Assembly (NCBI GenBank): GCA_030917185.1
Contig: JAUPVF010000024.1
Span: forward strand, 1-20,467
Direction: 5' to 3'
From: Patescibacteria group bacterium
Lineage (GTDB): Bacteria > Patescibacteriota > Minisyncoccia > Phycocordibacterales > DATDWN01
DNA length: 20,467 nt
Part shown: positions 6,991 to 15,285 of the stretch, piece after piece
Layout: each line of letters opens with the position of its first letter
Numbering within the stretch: the first letter of the stretch is position 1
The notes under the pieces: model-generated
The model's database searches: none
Told to the model about the DNA's origin: nothing
What the model saw: only the letters and a program-made list of their open reading frames with translations
Translations under genes and position numbers: made by a program

Positions 6991-8322
6991 ATGCCTCTTT
7001 TTTCTTTTGCACAGAGACAAAAAAAAATATTATTGAGAAGTTTTATCATTATCCTTTTGGTTCCTTTATTTTTTCTCACAAAACCCCAAAAAACTGATGC
7101 GGGAATACCTGTTGCAGACTGGCTCAACACCGCATTTCACTCACTTAATTCAGTTCTTGGTGGAACGACAGCCGGTGCAACAACTATTAGCGCAGGCAAC
7201 TCAACTATTTTTAATCTTAAAGAATTTGTCGCTAAACCTTTAGCAATCTTTGTTGCCCGTCAAATTATTCGTGGTCTTACTGCCCAAACCGTGAACTGGA
7301 TTAACAGTGGTTTTAAGGGAAACCCTGCATATGTAACAAACCCTGATGATTTTTTCCTAAATGTGGGGGATACTATCGCAGCAAAAATGCTTTCAGAAAA
7401 TTCAGTACTCAATAAACTCTGTAGCCCATTTCAAGCTCAGGTGCGCCTTGCTTTAGCTAAAAATTATATTAATGACCAACAACCTCAGTACGCCTGTACA
7501 GTTGATAGGGTTATATCAAACTATGATGCATTTACAAATGACTTTAATCAGGGAGGGTGGGATGCCTGGTTCAGTGTGACCCAAAATGTTCAAAATAACC
7601 CATATGGAGCATACATGTTGGCAAAAAATGATTTAGAGACACAGATTATGGGTCAGACAAAAAAATATAATGATCAGTTAAACCGTGGTAATGGATTTTT
7701 CTCTTTTGAGAGATGCAAGAAGGGAGCAGCACGACAAGCAACAGTAAATGGCAACGGGGTATTAAACAACAGTACTGAAGCACAATGTAAGCCAGGAAAA
7801 ACAGACTTTACAAAATCACCCCCTGTCTGTACTGAATACGAAACCACAACAACTGCTATTGATGGAGGTTTAGGGGAAGAGAATTGTGCTCCAGGAGACA
7901 AAGAGGTGGTAACACCAGGAAGTGTTATTTCAAACCAACTCAACAAAGTCGTCAGTAGCCCTGTTACTCAACTAGAGTTAACTAATGATATCAACCAAAT
8001 TGTGAGTGCTTTGACGCAACAATTATTTATACAAGTTGTTGGTGGTATTAAAAATGGATTACGAGGAACAAGTGAGTCTGATGCCACAAATGGAGCACGA
8101 ACTCTCATAGAAAAAATGGCTCAGGGATCACCAGAAACATTACAAGAAAACCAGAAAGCACGAGATACCGTTGCATCAACTACACCAGCAGAACTTACTC
8201 CAAACGGTCCGGCAATATATGTTCCCCCGACCGATGATGAAATTGATCAGAATACTAATAAATACAAGGATAAATACACCCCACCAACAACTAACCCTAA
8301 TGAGATTCTGCCAACTCCATAA
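6991..8322 (+). CDS. Secreted T4SS-locus protein of unknown family (possible VirB5/TrbJ-like role)
   Basis: A 443-residue exported protein. The positive n-region (FAQRQKKILLR) and hydrophobic core (about 17-30) form a signal peptide ending near 'KTDAG'. The next part (about 75-125) has 'PLAIFVARQIIRGLTAQTVNWINSGFKGNPAYVTNPDDFF'-type sequence, hydrophobic enough to associate with membrane. Several cysteines (near C146, C170 and a cluster around 243-300) suggest disulfides outside the cytoplasm. The C-terminus is Pro/Thr/Asp-rich and probably disordered. It ends 3 bp before the VirB6-like gene, so the two are surely co-transcribed. The 'TNWINSGF.GNPAFV'-like stretch and its place before VirB6 recall VirB5/TrbJ minor pilus proteins; I treat that as a hypothesis. 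An alternative GTG start lies 36 bases upstream. Confidence 0.7.
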   Translation: MPLFSFAQRQKKILLRSFIIILLVPLFFLTKPQKTDAGIPVADWLNTAFHSLNSVLGGTTAGATTISAGNSTIFNLKEFVAKPLAIFVARQIIRGLTAQTVNWINSGFKGNPAYVTNPDDFFLNVGDTIAAKMLSENSVLNKLCSPFQAQVRLALAKNYINDQQPQYACTVDRVISNYDAFTNDFNQGGWDAWFSVTQNVQNNPYGAYMLAKNDLETQIMGQTKKYNDQLNRGNGFFSFERCKKGAARQATVNGNGVLNNSTEAQCKPGKTDFTKSPPVCTEYETTTTAIDGGLGEENCAPGDKEVVTPGSVISNQLNKVVSSPVTQLELTNDINQIVSALTQQLFIQVVGGIKNGLRGTSESDATNGARTLIEKMAQGSPETLQENQKARDTVASTTPAELTPNGPAIYVPPTDDEIDQNTNKYKDKYTPPTTNPNEILPTP

Positions 8323-8325
8323 CCA

Positions 8326-10530
8326 ATGAAAAAGTTTTTCTTGCACATAGGAATACTCGTCCTTCTTGTAACGGTTTTTATACCGTTTAGGTTTGCACAT
8401 GCAGAAGAAGGATGGAGTCTAATTGGTTTTGCTTGGAATAATGTTCTGAGCGCTGTATTAGCACCATTTGCCTATCTCATTATGACAATAATGGGGTGGT
8501 TATTGTGGCTAGCGGGGGTATTGTTAGATTGGGTATTGAAAATAACAATTCTAGATTTTAAGGAAAATGTTGCTGGAATCACAGGAATTAACGTTGTATG
8601 GGTAGTAGTCCGGGATATCATGAATCTTGGTTTTATATTTCTACTCATTTGGGAGGGGATGAAAAAAATACTTGGTATTGGTGGTGATGCTAAAAAATTA
8701 GTTGTTGGAATTGTTATTACATCAATATTGCTTAATTTCAGTTTATTTTTTACAAAAGTAATTATTGATGCTTCAAATATCGCAACAATTGGTTTCTATA
8801 ATTCAATAATTGAAGGGGGGAAAGTCTCAAAGACAGGAGAAACTGATACTACACCAAGTATGTCTGGTGCATTTATGGGAGCATTAAAAGTTACCTCAAT
8901 ATGGGGGAAGGACTCATTAAATTCTGTAGACGCAAATGTTGATCAAACAACAGGCACCAGCAAAAGACTTATTGTTAATTTGTTTGCGGCACTTATTTTT
9001 CTTATTATTGCAATTTCATTTTTTGCTGTCAGTGCGATGTTTATCATACGATATATCACCCTCATTTTCCTTATGGTGTTATCTCCAATTGCGTTCATGC
9101 AATTTGCATTTCCTCAATTAAAAGGTAAGTCCAAAGAGTGGTGGGACACTCTTATGGGCCAATGTTTGTTTGGACCGATATATATGTTCATGACATGGGC
9201 AACATTGGTTTTAGTTGAAAAAATTGTACCAGAACAAGGGGATACTGCCAGTTGGGCGCGATTGTTAAATGATGGAAACAAAAGTGATATTGTTATGATT
9301 ATCAATTTCACTATTGTTATCGGTATGATTATCGCAACCATCAGTATCGCTAAAAAAGAGTCAACGAAAGGATCAAATATGATTGGAACTGCCACAAACT
9401 GGCTGACTGGTGCCGCCGGTGGAATGCTTATGGGTGGAGTAGGGGGAGCGCTGACGCAAACGTTGGGGCGCGCAGGCAATGCGGCTGCAAACAATGAATG
9501 GTTAAAAGATCGCGCCTCAAAAGGAGGTGCATGGGGGGCCGTATCAAAACTTGCATTAAAAACTGGGGCCGGTGCAGCAAAAAGTTCATTTGATGTACGG
9601 GCAACAGAAGCTAGCAAGGGGTTATTAAAACAAATGGGTGGAGTTAATTTAGGTAAAGCCGACTCCAAAAATACTAACTTCCAAGCCGTATTGAACGCAA
9701 AAGCAGAATCCGCTAAAAAAGATGCTGAGTTGTTAAAACAGTCAGATAGAACAAGGAGGTTAGCAAAAGCGGAATTAGAAAGCGAGGTGTTCAAGGAAAA
9801 AGAGTCTACTGAAAAGACAAAATATCTTGCATCTGATGCATATAAAAATTCAAGTGTCTATATTAATTCCATAAAAGCAGAAGAAGAAAAGAAACTGGAA
9901 AATAAAAAAATAACAGAAACAGTAGCCAAGAATAAGGAATTAAAAAATACTATAGACAAACTTGAAGAAGCAAAGAAAAAGACTTCTGACTTGAAAGTAA
10001 AAGCAAAATTCCAGGAACAAATTGATAATTTCAGTAAAGTTATTGAAGAAAACAAAAAAGAAATAGATAAACGTAACGAGACAGTTAAAGAGAAGAATTC
10101 AGTTATTAACAAACGAACAGAACACGAGAAAAACTGGATGACAGATGCAAAAAGAATCTTGATAACAAAAAATGGGGGGCAGAAAGAAGAAAAAGATAAA
10201 CAAGGCAACATTACCAAAGAAGGAGTTGATGATATTTACCACACACGTATTACATCATTTGCTGGTACGTATAAAAACAAAGGTGCACCAATGCGTTGGT
10301 TTGATAGTATTGTTGTTCGACGATCACCAACAACCAAGGAGGATAACCAAATAATGGCAGAAAAAATACTGAAACTAAAGGAAGGTAAGAAAAAAATGAA
10401 AAAAAGTGAACTAGCCAACATTGATGTTATTGATGATGATGAGGAAAAGAAAGATGATAAAAAAGAGGGTGGGGACGAAGGGAAAGAAAAACCCAAAGAA
10501 GATACTCCGCCAGCAACCCCAACTACTTAA
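8326..10530 (+). CDS. VirB6/TrbL-like T4SS inner-membrane channel protein with long cytoplasmic coiled-coil tail
   Basis: A 734-residue polytopic protein. A signal-like segment ends at 'RFAHA|EEG' (about residue 25). About seven hydrophobic helices follow within residues 33-345, including 'VLAPFAYLIMTIMGWLLWLAGVLLDWVLKI', 'LFAALIFLIIAISFFAVSAMFIIRYITLIFLMVLSPIAF' and 'IVMIINFTIVIGMIIATISIA', with 'WWDTLMGQCLFGPIY' between them. This layout, with the 'RYITLIFLMVLSPIAF' core, matches TrbL/VirB6 channel subunits as seen in CPR genomes. A Gly/Ala-rich stretch (about 362-400) leads to a Lys/Glu-rich region of roughly 330 residues with clear coiled-coil character (about 460-600), ending in an acidic/Pro tail. 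That tail is much longer than in classic VirB6. The start lies 3 bp after the previous stop, with no ribosome binding site. Confidence 0.82.
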   Translation: MKKFFLHIGILVLLVTVFIPFRFAHAEEGWSLIGFAWNNVLSAVLAPFAYLIMTIMGWLLWLAGVLLDWVLKITILDFKENVAGITGINVVWVVVRDIMNLGFIFLLIWEGMKKILGIGGDAKKLVVGIVITSILLNFSLFFTKVIIDASNIATIGFYNSIIEGGKVSKTGETDTTPSMSGAFMGALKVTSIWGKDSLNSVDANVDQTTGTSKRLIVNLFAALIFLIIAISFFAVSAMFIIRYITLIFLMVLSPIAFMQFAFPQLKGKSKEWWDTLMGQCLFGPIYMFMTWATLVLVEKIVPEQGDTASWARLLNDGNKSDIVMIINFTIVIGMIIATISIAKKESTKGSNMIGTATNWLTGAAGGMLMGGVGGALTQTLGRAGNAAANNEWLKDRASKGGAWGAVSKLALKTGAGAAKSSFDVRATEASKGLLKQMGGVNLGKADSKNTNFQAVLNAKAESAKKDAELLKQSDRTRRLAKAELESEVFKEKESTEKTKYLASDAYKNSSVYINSIKAEEEKKLENKKITETVAKNKELKNTIDKLEEAKKKTSDLKVKAKFQEQIDNFSKVIEENKKEIDKRNETVKEKNSVINKRTEHEKNWMTDAKRILITKNGGQKEEKDKQGNITKEGVDDIYHTRITSFAGTYKNKGAPMRWFDSIVVRRSPTTKEDNQIMAEKILKLKEGKKKMKKSELANIDVIDDDEEKKDDKKEGGDEGKEKPKEDTPPATPTT

Positions 10531-10536
10531 AATATT

Positions 10537-11241
10537 ATGGAAACATACACCCAAGACACCCCAGAATATTTTGCACAACTTCCTCAAGAGGTTCAGGATT
10601 TTGTTATGGAATCATCTTGGCAGGAAAGAGTTTCCGAAATTGCAATTAAATATTCATTGGACTCAACACAAACAAATACTCTTGTATCCTACACATTACA
10701 GTTATTAATCGGATTAGAAGATCCAGAATCAACCATAGAGGTACTAGAAAAGGATTTGCATATATCACGCCTCTTGGCGACGCAAATTTCTACCGATTTG
10801 AGTGTAAGAATTTTTGAATATGCAATCGCAACAGTAGAAAAAAAACTAGAAACCAGTACAGAAACACAACAAAACCCTGATGTAGTTGAACAGGAACCAG
10901 TCGGTGCAAATGATGAATCTTTTGTCCCAACCAACCTACCTGGAGCAGTTGATGTTGGTAGTCCAGAGGATTATATACACACAGAAGATGAGGTTGAAGA
11001 AACTGTTCAAAAACCACTTCCTGTGCCACGGTTTAGTGCCGTAGAACCAGAAAAAGCCCCAGTAACCCAGTCTTTGGTTGAACAGAAAATCAACATAGCA
11101 CATACGACACCGGGAACAAAAATCAAACCTCAAAATATTATTACGGAAAAATTAAATGCTGTTGTAAAGCCAAAAATTGAAAAACCAACCGGAATACCAG
11201 AAAAATACACTGTTGATCCATATCGTGAATCAATTGAATAG
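10537..11241 (+). CDS. Acidic cytoplasmic protein of unknown function in the T4SS-like operon
   Basis: A 234-residue protein without signal peptide or membrane segment; I do not recognise the family. The N-terminal half (about 1-105) is a compact helical domain, with 'YFAQLPQEVQDFVMESSWQERVSEIAIKYSLD' followed by further amphipathic helices ('TLQLLIGLEDPESTIEVLEKDLHIS'). The C-terminal half is acidic and Pro-rich, probably disordered, with a more basic end ('AVVKPKIEKPTGIPEKY'). It lies 6 bp after the VirB6-like gene and 5 bp before the PrgI-like gene, so it is an integral member of the operon. A chaperone-like or adaptor role beside the VirB6 tail is plausible from charge and position only. 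Confidence 0.7.
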   Translation: METYTQDTPEYFAQLPQEVQDFVMESSWQERVSEIAIKYSLDSTQTNTLVSYTLQLLIGLEDPESTIEVLEKDLHISRLLATQISTDLSVRIFEYAIATVEKKLETSTETQQNPDVVEQEPVGANDESFVPTNLPGAVDVGSPEDYIHTEDEVEETVQKPLPVPRFSAVEPEKAPVTQSLVEQKINIAHTTPGTKIKPQNIITEKLNAVVKPKIEKPTGIPEKYTVDPYRESIE

Positions 11242-11246
11242 ACACC

Positions 11247-11678
11247 ATGAGATACCAAGTACCACAATTTATTGAAATAGAAGACAAAGTTATTGGACCA
11301 TTAACGGTCAAACAGTTTGTCTACCTTGCTGGCGGGGGAGGGTTATCTTTTATTGCATATAATTATTTACCATTTGTTATTGCGATATTACTTATTGGAG
11401 TCATTGTCGCCCTATCGCTCGCATTAGCGTTTTATAAAATAAACAACAAGCCGTTTATAGATTTTCTTGAATCAGGTTTTCTCTACTATACCAAGGACCG
11501 ATTGTATATTTGGAAAAAAGAAGAAAAACAACCTGAACACAAGGAAAAAGAAATTGTTGATGCACAAGTTTTTGTTCCTCGTCTATCAGAAAGTAAACTA
11601 AAAGATCTCTCATGGAGTCTTGATGTAAACGAAAATTCAAACCCTGTCACTAGAGACAATGGAAACAGTGATAAATAA
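11247..11678 (+). CDS. PrgI family (VirB3-like) T4SS membrane protein
   Basis: A 143-residue protein with the PrgI-family opening 'MRYQVPQFIEIEDKVIGPLTVKQFVYLAGGG', two adjacent transmembrane helices (about 25-40 and 42-63), and the conserved 'YKINNKPFIDFLESGFLYYTKDRLYIWKK' segment after them. PrgI proteins replace VirB3 in Gram-positive-type conjugation systems; VirB3 is a small inner-membrane subunit tied to VirB4. The C-terminal 50 residues are charged and poorly conserved. It is followed after 46 bp by the VirB4 N-domain gene, which has its own promoter, so this gene closes the first sub-operon. Confidence 0.88.
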   Translation: MRYQVPQFIEIEDKVIGPLTVKQFVYLAGGGGLSFIAYNYLPFVIAILLIGVIVALSLALAFYKINNKPFIDFLESGFLYYTKDRLYIWKKEEKQPEHKEKEIVDAQVFVPRLSESKLKDLSWSLDVNENSNPVTRDNGNSDK

Positions 11679-11709
11679 TCCCGTTGTGTGAGAAATATTT
11701 TTTTATATT

Positions 11710-11718
11710 TGATATACT
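11710..11718 (+). promoter_or_regulatory. Extended -10 promoter of the VirB4 module
   Basis: TGA (11710-11712) plus TATACT (11713-11718), then TATCGT and ATG at 11725. It sits in the 46-bp gap after the PrgI-like gene and gives the two VirB4 genes a transcript of their own inside the locus, predicted to be leaderless. Confidence 0.7.
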
Positions 11719-11724
11719 TATCGT

Positions 11725-12366
11725 ATGGCAGTTTCTTCTAAAGCAACACAAGAATTTGTTCCAATTAAAGATGTACGTGATGGAGTCGTCACATTAAAAG
11801 ACGGCGGTATGCGTGCGGTTGTTTTGGCATCATCACTTAACTTTTCCCTCAAATCAGAAGATGAGCGCAATGCGATTGTATTACAATTCCAAGATTTTCT
11901 AAACTCCCTTGATTTCCCGATACAAATATCTATTGAATCAAGACGACTTGATATACGCCCATATATAGCCCTCCTAGAGGAACAGTACAAAGAGCAACTG
12001 AATGATTTAATGAAAATCCAGACACGAGAATACATTGATTTCATTAAAAAATTTACAGAAACAACAAACATTATGACAAAAAGTTTTTTTGTCGTGGTTC
12101 CGTACGACCCCGCATTAATTAATGTAAAAAGTGGACTTGGTGGTAATTTATTTCAAAAACAAACATCAAGTGAAGCATTGAAACAAAAAGAATCGTCATT
12201 TGAAGAAAATCGCACACAACTAGAACAACGTGTTGGTGTTGTAGAACAAGGACTTGTACGATGTGGTATCCGTGTTGTGCGACTTGGTACAGAAGAAGTG
12301 ATTGAATTGTTTTATAAATACTTCAACCCAGGAGATTCAGAAAAACCAATAAAACTAACTGAATAA
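11725..12366 (+). CDS. Stand-alone VirB4/TraC N-terminal-like domain protein
   Basis: A 213-residue soluble protein. It opens with 'TQEFVPIKDVRDGVVTLKDGGMRAVVLASSLNFSLKSEDERNAIV', continues with 'FLNSLDFPIQISIESRRLDI' and 'QTREYIDFIKKF...TNIMTKSFFVVVPYD', and ends in a short helical and beta tail. I recognise this as the region that forms the N-terminal domain of VirB4/TraC-type ATPases in many systems, the part that contacts the membrane complex. Here it is its own gene, 6 bp upstream of the ATPase gene, with no nucleotide-binding motif. The two products probably assemble together at the channel base. Start set by the extended -10 box six bases upstream. Confidence 0.8.
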   Translation: MAVSSKATQEFVPIKDVRDGVVTLKDGGMRAVVLASSLNFSLKSEDERNAIVLQFQDFLNSLDFPIQISIESRRLDIRPYIALLEEQYKEQLNDLMKIQTREYIDFIKKFTETTNIMTKSFFVVVPYDPALINVKSGLGGNLFQKQTSSEALKQKESSFEENRTQLEQRVGVVEQGLVRCGIRVVRLGTEEVIELFYKYFNPGDSEKPIKLTE

Positions 12367-12372
12367 AAATAT

Positions 12373-14190
12373 ATGGGATTATTTGATTTTTTACAACCAA
12401 AAAAGAAAGATGTGCAAATATCGTCTATATTGCCCCAAGAAATATATGATGCTGGTGCATTAGAGTTAAAAGATATTATTGCACCAAGTGCATTACGGGT
12501 TACACCAAAGGAGGTTAATTTGGGGGAGAAAGTTCTCCGTAGTTTTTTTGTTATTTCATACCCTCGTTTTCTTTCTGAAAGTTGGTTCGCACCGGTGATT
12601 AACCTTGATAAAATATTTGATGTTTCTATTGTTATTCAACCAATTCAGACATCCGAAGTTCTCCGTACGTTTCAAAAAAAAGTTGCCGAGGTGCAGAGTC
12701 AGATTAATTCACGCGAATCAAAAGGTTTAGTGCGTGATCCGATGTTGGATACAGCGTATCAGGATCTAGAAAACTTGCGCGACCAACTACAACAAGCCCA
12801 AGAAAAATTGTTTGATGTAGGGCTCTATATAACGATTTATGGTGATTCTGAAACAGAATTAGATAAAATAGAGTCAGAAATTAAATCAATTTTGGAAGCA
12901 AAAATGGTTTATATTAAACCGGCACTATTCCAACAAGAACAAGGTTTCAAAACAACATTGCCAATCGGAACTGATGAATTAAAGGTTTACAATAAACTCA
13001 ACTCGTCACCATTGTCTAGTTTATTTCCATTTATTTCATTTGACCTAACATCAAACAAGGGTATTTTGTATGGAATCAACCGCCACAACTCAAGTTTGAT
13101 CCTTTTTGACCGATTTTCATTGGAAAACTACAACTCCATAACATTTGCTAAGTCTGGTGCAGGAAAATCATACAATACAAAACTAGAGATTTTGCGTACA
13201 TTAATGTTTGATACTGACGTAATCGTCATTGACCCTGAGCGAGAATACGAGTACTTAGCAGAAACTGTTGGTGGACGATACTTTAATATCTCTCTTAACT
13301 CTGAACACCATATCAACCCATTTGAACTACCAACTCCTGGCGAAGATGAGTCTTTTGCCAACATTTTACGATCTAATATTATTAATCTGGTTGGGTTATT
13401 CCGTATTATGATGGGTGGACTAACACCAGAAGAAGACGCAATTATTGATCGAGCAATTACTGAAACATATGCCCTGAAAGACATCACCGCTGATTCTGAT
13501 TTTAGAGACATTGAACCTCCACTCATGTCAGACTTTGAATTAGTGCTCTCTGGTATGGAAGGAGGGGAGTCACTTGCACAACGACTTACCAAATATACAC
13601 ACGGAACATGGGCTGGTTTCATCAATAAACCATCAAATGTTGATATCAATAAAAAATTGGTTGTTTTCTCTTTGCGAGATATGGAGGATGAATTGAAGCC
13701 AATTGCTATGTATATCGTGACCCACTATATCTGGAATGTTATTCGCAAAAAACTAAAAAAACGACTCCTTGTGATTGATGAGGCGTGGTGGATGATGAAA
13801 TCAGAAGATACGGCTTCATTCCTGCTTTCTTTGGCTAAACGAGGACGAAAATACTATCTTGGATTGGCAACAATTACTCAAGACGTGGATGATTTTATGA
13901 AATCACCTTATGGTGTGCCAATTATTACCAACTCGTCTATTCAAATTTTGCTAAAACAATCCCCAACATCTATTGATCGACTTCAGCAAGTTTTCAGTCT
14001 GACTGATGAAGAAAAATATCTATTACTGGAATCAGATGTTGGAGAAGGGATCTTTTTTGCTGGGTTAAAGCACGTTGCGGTTAAAGTTATCTCATCGTAT
14101 ACCGAAGACCAGATCATTACATCTGACCCATCTCAAATTCTTTCTATCAAAAAAGCCAAGAGTGATTTGGAACAACAAAATTCTGCTTAA
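12373..14190 (+). CDS. virB4: VirB4 family T4SS ATPase
   Basis: A 605-residue AAA+/FtsK-HerA-type ATPase. Walker A is 'AKSGAGKS' (259-266), inside 'NSITFAKSGAGKSYNTKLEILR'. The downstream 'VIVIDPEREYEYLAE' is typical of VirB4/TraC. Walker B is 'LLVIDEAWWMM' (465-475), and the RecA-fold sensor region follows as 'GLATITQDVDDFM' and 'IITNSSIQILLKQSP'. The N-terminal 250 residues hold the second half of the VirB4 N-domain, with a coiled coil at about 100-150 ('AYQDLENLRDQLQQAQEKL'). By family it powers assembly of the pilus and/or substrate passage at the inner membrane. No VirD4 or VirB11 ATPase is in the window, so this is the only motor seen. It starts 6 bp after the preceding gene with no Shine-Dalgarno sequence. 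Last gene before a fresh promoter. Confidence 0.93.
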   Translation: MGLFDFLQPKKKDVQISSILPQEIYDAGALELKDIIAPSALRVTPKEVNLGEKVLRSFFVISYPRFLSESWFAPVINLDKIFDVSIVIQPIQTSEVLRTFQKKVAEVQSQINSRESKGLVRDPMLDTAYQDLENLRDQLQQAQEKLFDVGLYITIYGDSETELDKIESEIKSILEAKMVYIKPALFQQEQGFKTTLPIGTDELKVYNKLNSSPLSSLFPFISFDLTSNKGILYGINRHNSSLILFDRFSLENYNSITFAKSGAGKSYNTKLEILRTLMFDTDVIVIDPEREYEYLAETVGGRYFNISLNSEHHINPFELPTPGEDESFANILRSNIINLVGLFRIMMGGLTPEEDAIIDRAITETYALKDITADSDFRDIEPPLMSDFELVLSGMEGGESLAQRLTKYTHGTWAGFINKPSNVDINKKLVVFSLRDMEDELKPIAMYIVTHYIWNVIRKKLKKRLLVIDEAWWMMKSEDTASFLLSLAKRGRKYYLGLATITQDVDDFMKSPYGVPIITNSSIQILLKQSPTSIDRLQQVFSLTDEEKYLLLESDVGEGIFFAGLKHVAVKVISSYTEDQIITSDPSQILSIKKAKSDLEQQNSA

Positions 14191-14237
14191 AATACCTATT
14201 GGTGTGTATAAAACAATAGAGAGAGTATTAGTGTGTG

Positions 14238-14246
14238 TGATACAAT
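14238..14246 (+). promoter_or_regulatory. Extended -10 promoter of the third T4SS-locus transcription unit
   Basis: TGA (14238-14240) plus TACAAT (14241-14246), seven bases, then ATG at 14254. It rules out the in-frame GTG at 14233, which lies upstream of the box, and marks the head of the Ig-like/pilin/beta-propeller unit. Confidence 0.6.
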
Positions 14247-14253
14247 AAACCTA

Positions 14254-15276
14254 ATGAAGCGATTGTTTTTATTATGTTTAGTTATGTTGTGTACACTCTC
14301 AGTGTACACTGTTGCACACGCCCAATTCAACACAGGAGGGGAGACTTCTATTGATGTCCAATTGTCTCCTGAAAACCCAGGACCCGACCAAAATGTTACT
14401 GTGCAACTAGACAGTTATTCCACAGATCTCAATAAAGCAAAAATCAGTTGGGCAGTTAACGGTAAAATACAAAAAAATGGAACAGGGCTACGAACATTCA
14501 GTTTTACAACAGGGTCCGCAAGCAGTAAAACTGTCCTTGGTATCAGTATAGAAACAGTTGTAGGGGAGATTATAAATAAAACCTACACAATCCAACCTGC
14601 TACAGTTGATTTGGTGTGGGAATCAGAGAGTTTTGTTCCTCCTTTTTACAAAGGAAAAGCATTGTTTAGTCATCAAAACAAAATTAATTTTGTTGCAATT
14701 CCTCATATTATTGGGTCAAATGGTCAAGAAATCCCTGCAAAAAATCTTATTTATAAATGGACACGAAATGGCACCGTACTTGGTGACTTTTCTGGATATG
14801 GAAAAAACACTTACACCATGATTGCTTCTGTTATTTCACGTCAACTTGATGTTTCTGTGGAAGTCACCTCCCCAGACAGTAGTGCAGTTGCATCTAACCA
14901 AACAAGTGTAGCCCCGGTTGACCCCATTATTGTTCTCTACCAGCGTCATCCTTTGTATGGTATACGATTTGACCAAGCATTAGGAACAAATTACACCATG
15001 GATAGTTCAAATGAAATGAGTATTGTTGCGATGCCGTTCTTTTTTGGTATTACAAATCTTAATAATTCACCGCTTTCATTTGTATGGAAATTAAATGGTG
15101 GAACAATTGGCAATGGATCTGATGATAAAAGCCAGACTTTCAGGCAACAAGAGGGAACAAGTGGAACATCACGAGTAGATGTAGCAATAGAAAATACAGA
15201 AAAGATATTACAATCTGCATCTAGTGGACTAAATATTAATTTTGTTATACCAACAAACATCAGGAGTAATTTTTAA
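14254..15276 (+). CDS. Secreted Ig-like/PKD-type beta-sandwich protein of the T4SS-like locus
   Basis: A 340-residue exported protein. The signal peptide is clear ('MKRLFLLCLVMLCTLSVYTVAHA|QF', about 1-25). The rest is beta-rich. The first domain (about 30-120) has 'DVQLSPENPGPDQNVTVQLDSYSTDLNKAKISWAVNG', the style of PKD/Ig-like repeats, with a second similar unit later ('LIYKWTRNGTVLGDFSGYGKNTY', 'LSFVWKLNGGTIGNGSDDKSQTF'). The mature part lacks cysteines. These W-x-x-x/V-N-G strand patterns recur about every 120-150 residues, so two or three tandem sandwich domains are likely. It is co-transcribed with the pilin gene (9 bp gap), suggesting a surface or pilus-associated structural role. I do not recognise a named family. 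Confidence 0.75.
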   Translation: MKRLFLLCLVMLCTLSVYTVAHAQFNTGGETSIDVQLSPENPGPDQNVTVQLDSYSTDLNKAKISWAVNGKIQKNGTGLRTFSFTTGSASSKTVLGISIETVVGEIINKTYTIQPATVDLVWESESFVPPFYKGKALFSHQNKINFVAIPHIIGSNGQEIPAKNLIYKWTRNGTVLGDFSGYGKNTYTMIASVISRQLDVSVEVTSPDSSAVASNQTSVAPVDPIIVLYQRHPLYGIRFDQALGTNYTMDSSNEMSIVAMPFFFGITNLNNSPLSFVWKLNGGTIGNGSDDKSQTFRQQEGTSGTSRVDVAIENTEKILQSASSGLNINFVIPTNIRSNF

Positions 15277-15285
15277 TACAGAAAA

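Noticed and set aside
9114..9794. 226-codon open frame on the minus strand opposite the VirB6-like gene
   Set aside because: It mirrors the third-codon bias of the real gene, has no recognisable domain or promoter, and would overlap a well-supported gene completely.
15262..15266. AGGAG upstream of the pilin-fusion gene as a ribosome binding site
   Set aside because: It is 19 bases before the ATG and lies inside the end of the previous gene; too far for Shine-Dalgarno pairing.
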